Source of the DNA: Halocafeteria seosinensis
Lineage: Eukaryota; Sar; Bigyra; Bicosoecida
Reading direction: 5' to 3'
DNA length: 13,030 bases
Assembly: GCA_001687465.1 (NCBI GenBank)
Contig: LVLI01000779.1
Location: forward strand, 1 to 13,030
Positions 11,233-13,030 of the stretch are shown here, one piece after another (positions within the stretch are counted from its first letter, which is position 1; each line of letters begins with the position of its first letter). Both the position numbers and the translations under genes were made by a program. The notes beneath the pieces are model-generated. The model was not told the origin of the DNA. It saw only the letters and a program-made list of their open reading frames with translations, and did no database searches.

Positions 11233-13030
11233 TTATTTTAATTTGTTCAGTCCCTGACTGAGGGCTAGGTCTATCGCCTTTTTACCTAGCTTTGAGCTTG
11301 CGGCCGATTTAATCGCGTTTTTTCCTAATCTGCCAAGCGTAGAAGCCCCGTGACTCAAAGAAGTAAATGGATTCCGTTTTTTACCACCAACACGAAGTCC
11401 GATTGGCATATCTTCTCCAGCAACTGGAGCATCTACGATATCTGCTTCTGTCAGAAAACCACTAAATATTTGAGAAGTTCCATTCTCATTATAGAGCAAT
11501 TCAGAGTCGAGAAAGTTAATGGCCAGTTCAACAGTTGGAGGTTGATATACTCCGACTAAACCAATTGAACGTTGGTCATAAGCGGTTACAGTGACCTTGA
11601 ACGTTTGTCCTTCTAACAAACCTCCCGCTTTACCAACTGGTAAAGTTATATCTTCTCCCAGTGTTAGAATGATAGGACAACTAACGAGTGGTACTTTCTT
11701 CCCTTTGCTGTCTAAACCGAAACCTCTAAATGTATTCCAAGGAATATCAATGTATTTGCGAGCGATATTATACAGAGCTCCTTGGTCAAAGGTCAGAAGT
11801 TGACCAGTATCATTGCCTACTTGGATTGACAAACTATAAGCAGCGAAAGTGAAATCTGCTTCACGAGGGCTCATTTGAGAATGAGGAATTCGTAGGTCAA
11901 TTACTAATTTTTGAGGGTAGATTGGCATATTATAGCTATCACTATGAAATTGTTTGGTATTAGGTTCTTCGGTATTGCCTATAGGTTGGGAGAACGATTC
12001 TTGTTGTGGTGTAACTCTGACATTATAACGAGTAAGTGGAACAACATTTAGGCTTGGTAAACCTTCAGATAAATCTTCAGGTGGGTCCATAACTTGATAA
12101 CGAAGTTCAGCTCCTTTAAATGGATTTGTTACTTGTTCAGGGAAACCTTCTTGGGTAATAGTACGTCCATTTTCACCTACGGAAGAATTACGAGCTAATT
12201 TTAAAGTATTGACAATAGGAAGATTTAAGTTCATATTTGAAATACCCCATAAACCGGTGCTATCTAAACCATTTGTACCATCAAATAAGAGGGGAGAAAT
12301 CCAAGGTGTTTCTTCTAAGTGGTACTGAACATAGATGTCATAAACAGGACTATTTCCTCCTTCAGCAACTTCTTGTGTTTTGGGAATTCCATCAATATAT
12401 CTTACTGCTACTCCGTTGTCTCCGATATACGTCTTTGGTTCATCTACAGTACCATCTTGTAGGGGGACACCTTGAGCGTTGGTAAATGAATATGGATAGG
12501 CTCCATCTGGTACATGTTGCGTCTGTAAGCTTGTATTATCTTGACCGGCTAAAGGGGTTACGAATGTACCAGCAGCGTCATTATATCGGAGATATGATAA
12601 ATCAACATTATTTGTAGTATGGAAACTATTAGCTATATCGTCATCGTACATCATTAAGTTGAGCATTTTAAATTGTCGGGATAAGTCAATGTTGGTTTGA
12701 GCATTGTTAATACCCATTCGTGGAGAGGCAAACATTCTATTTAAAGCGTGGTCACGCAAAGCAAAATTTTCAGGGGTTAAAATGGGGTTATTTTGTGCAA
12801 TACCACCTGAAGCATCAACCTGTACTCTAACGTGATAATTTAGCTGAGGTATTACTACCCTCATATCCCGACGTGTAATAGTTGAGACAGAATTAGGTTG
12901 CCAGTCAAATTGAAGTCCAGATTTACTAGCTGAAGCATCCCGTTTTCTGAACATTGAATAGTTCCTGACTGACCCCTTAATTGAATATCGGGGTTTGACT
13001 GGTGTCGTAACAGCTGGGAAGGTCTTAACT
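11233..13030 (-). CDS. Putative major capsid protein (unit B, 5' end cut by window edge)
   Basis: This gene matches the 610-residue capsid candidate at 2931-4763 without net indel. Codons for residues 13-610 are visible; the start lies about 35 nt beyond the window. The ATG at 12952-12954 is the internal Met38 and is not the true start. I count 39 amino-acid differences by eye: 8 in residues 72-105, 18 in 168-235, 13 spread over 317-590. Residues 236-316 are identical. The clustered changes point to exposed loops. The basic C-terminal tail is kept, with changes confined mainly to its polar positions. The capsid identity carries the same uncertainty as for the unit A copy. Confidence 0.6.
   Translation of the reverse strand, partial: VKTFPAVTTPVKPRYSIKGSVRNYSMFRKRDASASKSGLQFDWQPNSVSTITRRDMRVVIPQLNYHVRVQVDASGGIAQNNPILTPENFALRDHALNRMFASPRMGINNAQTNIDLSRQFKMLNLMMYDDDIANSFHTTNNVDLSYLRYNDAAGTFVTPLAGQDNTSLQTQHVPDGAYPYSFTNAQGVPLQDGTVDEPKTYIGDNGVAVRYIDGIPKTQEVAEGGNSPVYDIYVQYHLEETPWISPLLFDGTNGLDSTGLWGISNMNLNLPIVNTLKLARNSSVGENGRTITQEGFPEQVTNPFKGAELRYQVMDPPEDLSEGLPSLNVVPLTRYNVRVTPQQESFSQPIGNTEEPNTKQFHSDSYNMPIYPQKLVIDLRIPHSQMSPREADFTFAAYSLSIQVGNDTGQLLTFDQGALYNIARKYIDIPWNTFRGFGLDSKGKKVPLVSCPIILTLGEDITLPVGKAGGLLEGQTFKVTVTAYDQRSIGLVGVYQPPTVELAINFLDSELLYNENGTSQIFSGFLTEADIVDAPVAGEDMPIGLRVGGKKRNPFTSLSHGASTLGRLGKNAIKSAASSKLGKKAIDLALSQGLNKLK

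Larger units (their letters stand above)
8258..13030 (+). repeat. Right copy of the long direct repeat (unit B, cut by the window edge)
   Basis: This stretch repeats 1-4728 in the same orientation and gene order. Divergence is uneven. The integrase differs by roughly 2%. The spike gene differs mainly in its first 100 codons. The nuclease is strongly diverged and 45 nt longer. The capsid gene is nearly identical apart from a variable segment and its two ends. Whether genes 138-aa, second nuclease and ATPase also recur lies beyond the window. Confidence 0.93.

Noticed and set aside
12952-12954. ATG as the start of the unit B capsid gene
   Set aside because: It is internal Met38; the frame stays open and homologous to the right edge, matching the longer unit A start.
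1-13030. Bacterial or archaeal tailless phage
   Set aside because: Chromodomain integrase, TATA-type promoter spacing and absence of Shine-Dalgarno sites at most starts point to a eukaryotic system; the AGGA before the shaft gene alone is weak.

Overview
The window looks like a small eukaryotic DNA virus or capsid-encoding mobile element of the Polinton / polinton-like virus / virophage type, either integrated or assembled as more than one genome length. The evidence is a retrovirus-type D,D(35)E integrase with a C-terminal chromodomain, a FtsK/HerA (A32-like) packaging ATPase, two neighbouring large beta-rich proteins of the lengths expected for a major capsid protein and a penton/minor capsid protein, GIY-YIG nucleases with a C-terminal zinc finger, AT-rich intron-less DNA, and TATATA-type elements just upstream of start codons. 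There are no bacterial ribosome-binding sites, tRNAs, rRNAs or recognisable host genes. The host cannot be named from the sequence; an alga or other protist, or an aquatic metagenome, is an inference.

Layout. The window holds one full unit of about 8.26 kb and 57% of a second unit in the same orientation. Unit A (1-8254) reads: integrase (minus, last codon visible, stop just outside the window), 266-aa putative spike protein (minus), 92-aa shaft-plus-coiled-coil protein (minus), GIY-YIG-ZnF nuclease (minus), 610-aa putative major capsid protein (minus), 384-aa putative penton/minor capsid protein (minus), 138-aa helical protein (plus), second GIY-YIG-ZnF nuclease (minus), packaging ATPase (plus), then a 254-bp non-coding junction full of palindromes and repeats of AGGGCAGA. 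Unit B (8255-13030) starts again with the integrase and runs in the same order until the capsid gene leaves the right edge. The units are related but not identical. The integrase and most of the capsid gene are nearly identical, while the nuclease gene, the N-terminus of the spike protein and one capsid segment are clearly diverged.

How the genes may work together. The capsid proteins would build an icosahedral shell. The ATPase would fill it with DNA. The 92-aa and 266-aa proteins look like a vertex fibre stalk and a head or decoration protein. The integrase would insert the genome into host chromatin, with the chromodomain biasing target choice. The nucleases could act in homing, recombination or competition. 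No DNA polymerase, primase/helicase, Rep or capsid protease lies between the two integrase copies. If the 8.26-kb unit is a whole genome, it would depend on the host or a helper virus for replication.

Regulation. Nearly every gene has a TATA-like element within about 25 nt of its ATG. Most minus-strand gene pairs are separated by a short hairpin, and the ATPase is followed by a perfect 30-nt palindrome. This resembles the hairpin 3'-end signals described for Mimivirus-type viruses and their virophages. Ambiguous bases (8141; 11214-11225) and the diverged duplication leave open an assembly artefact, in which a circular or concatemeric population was read past one genome length.
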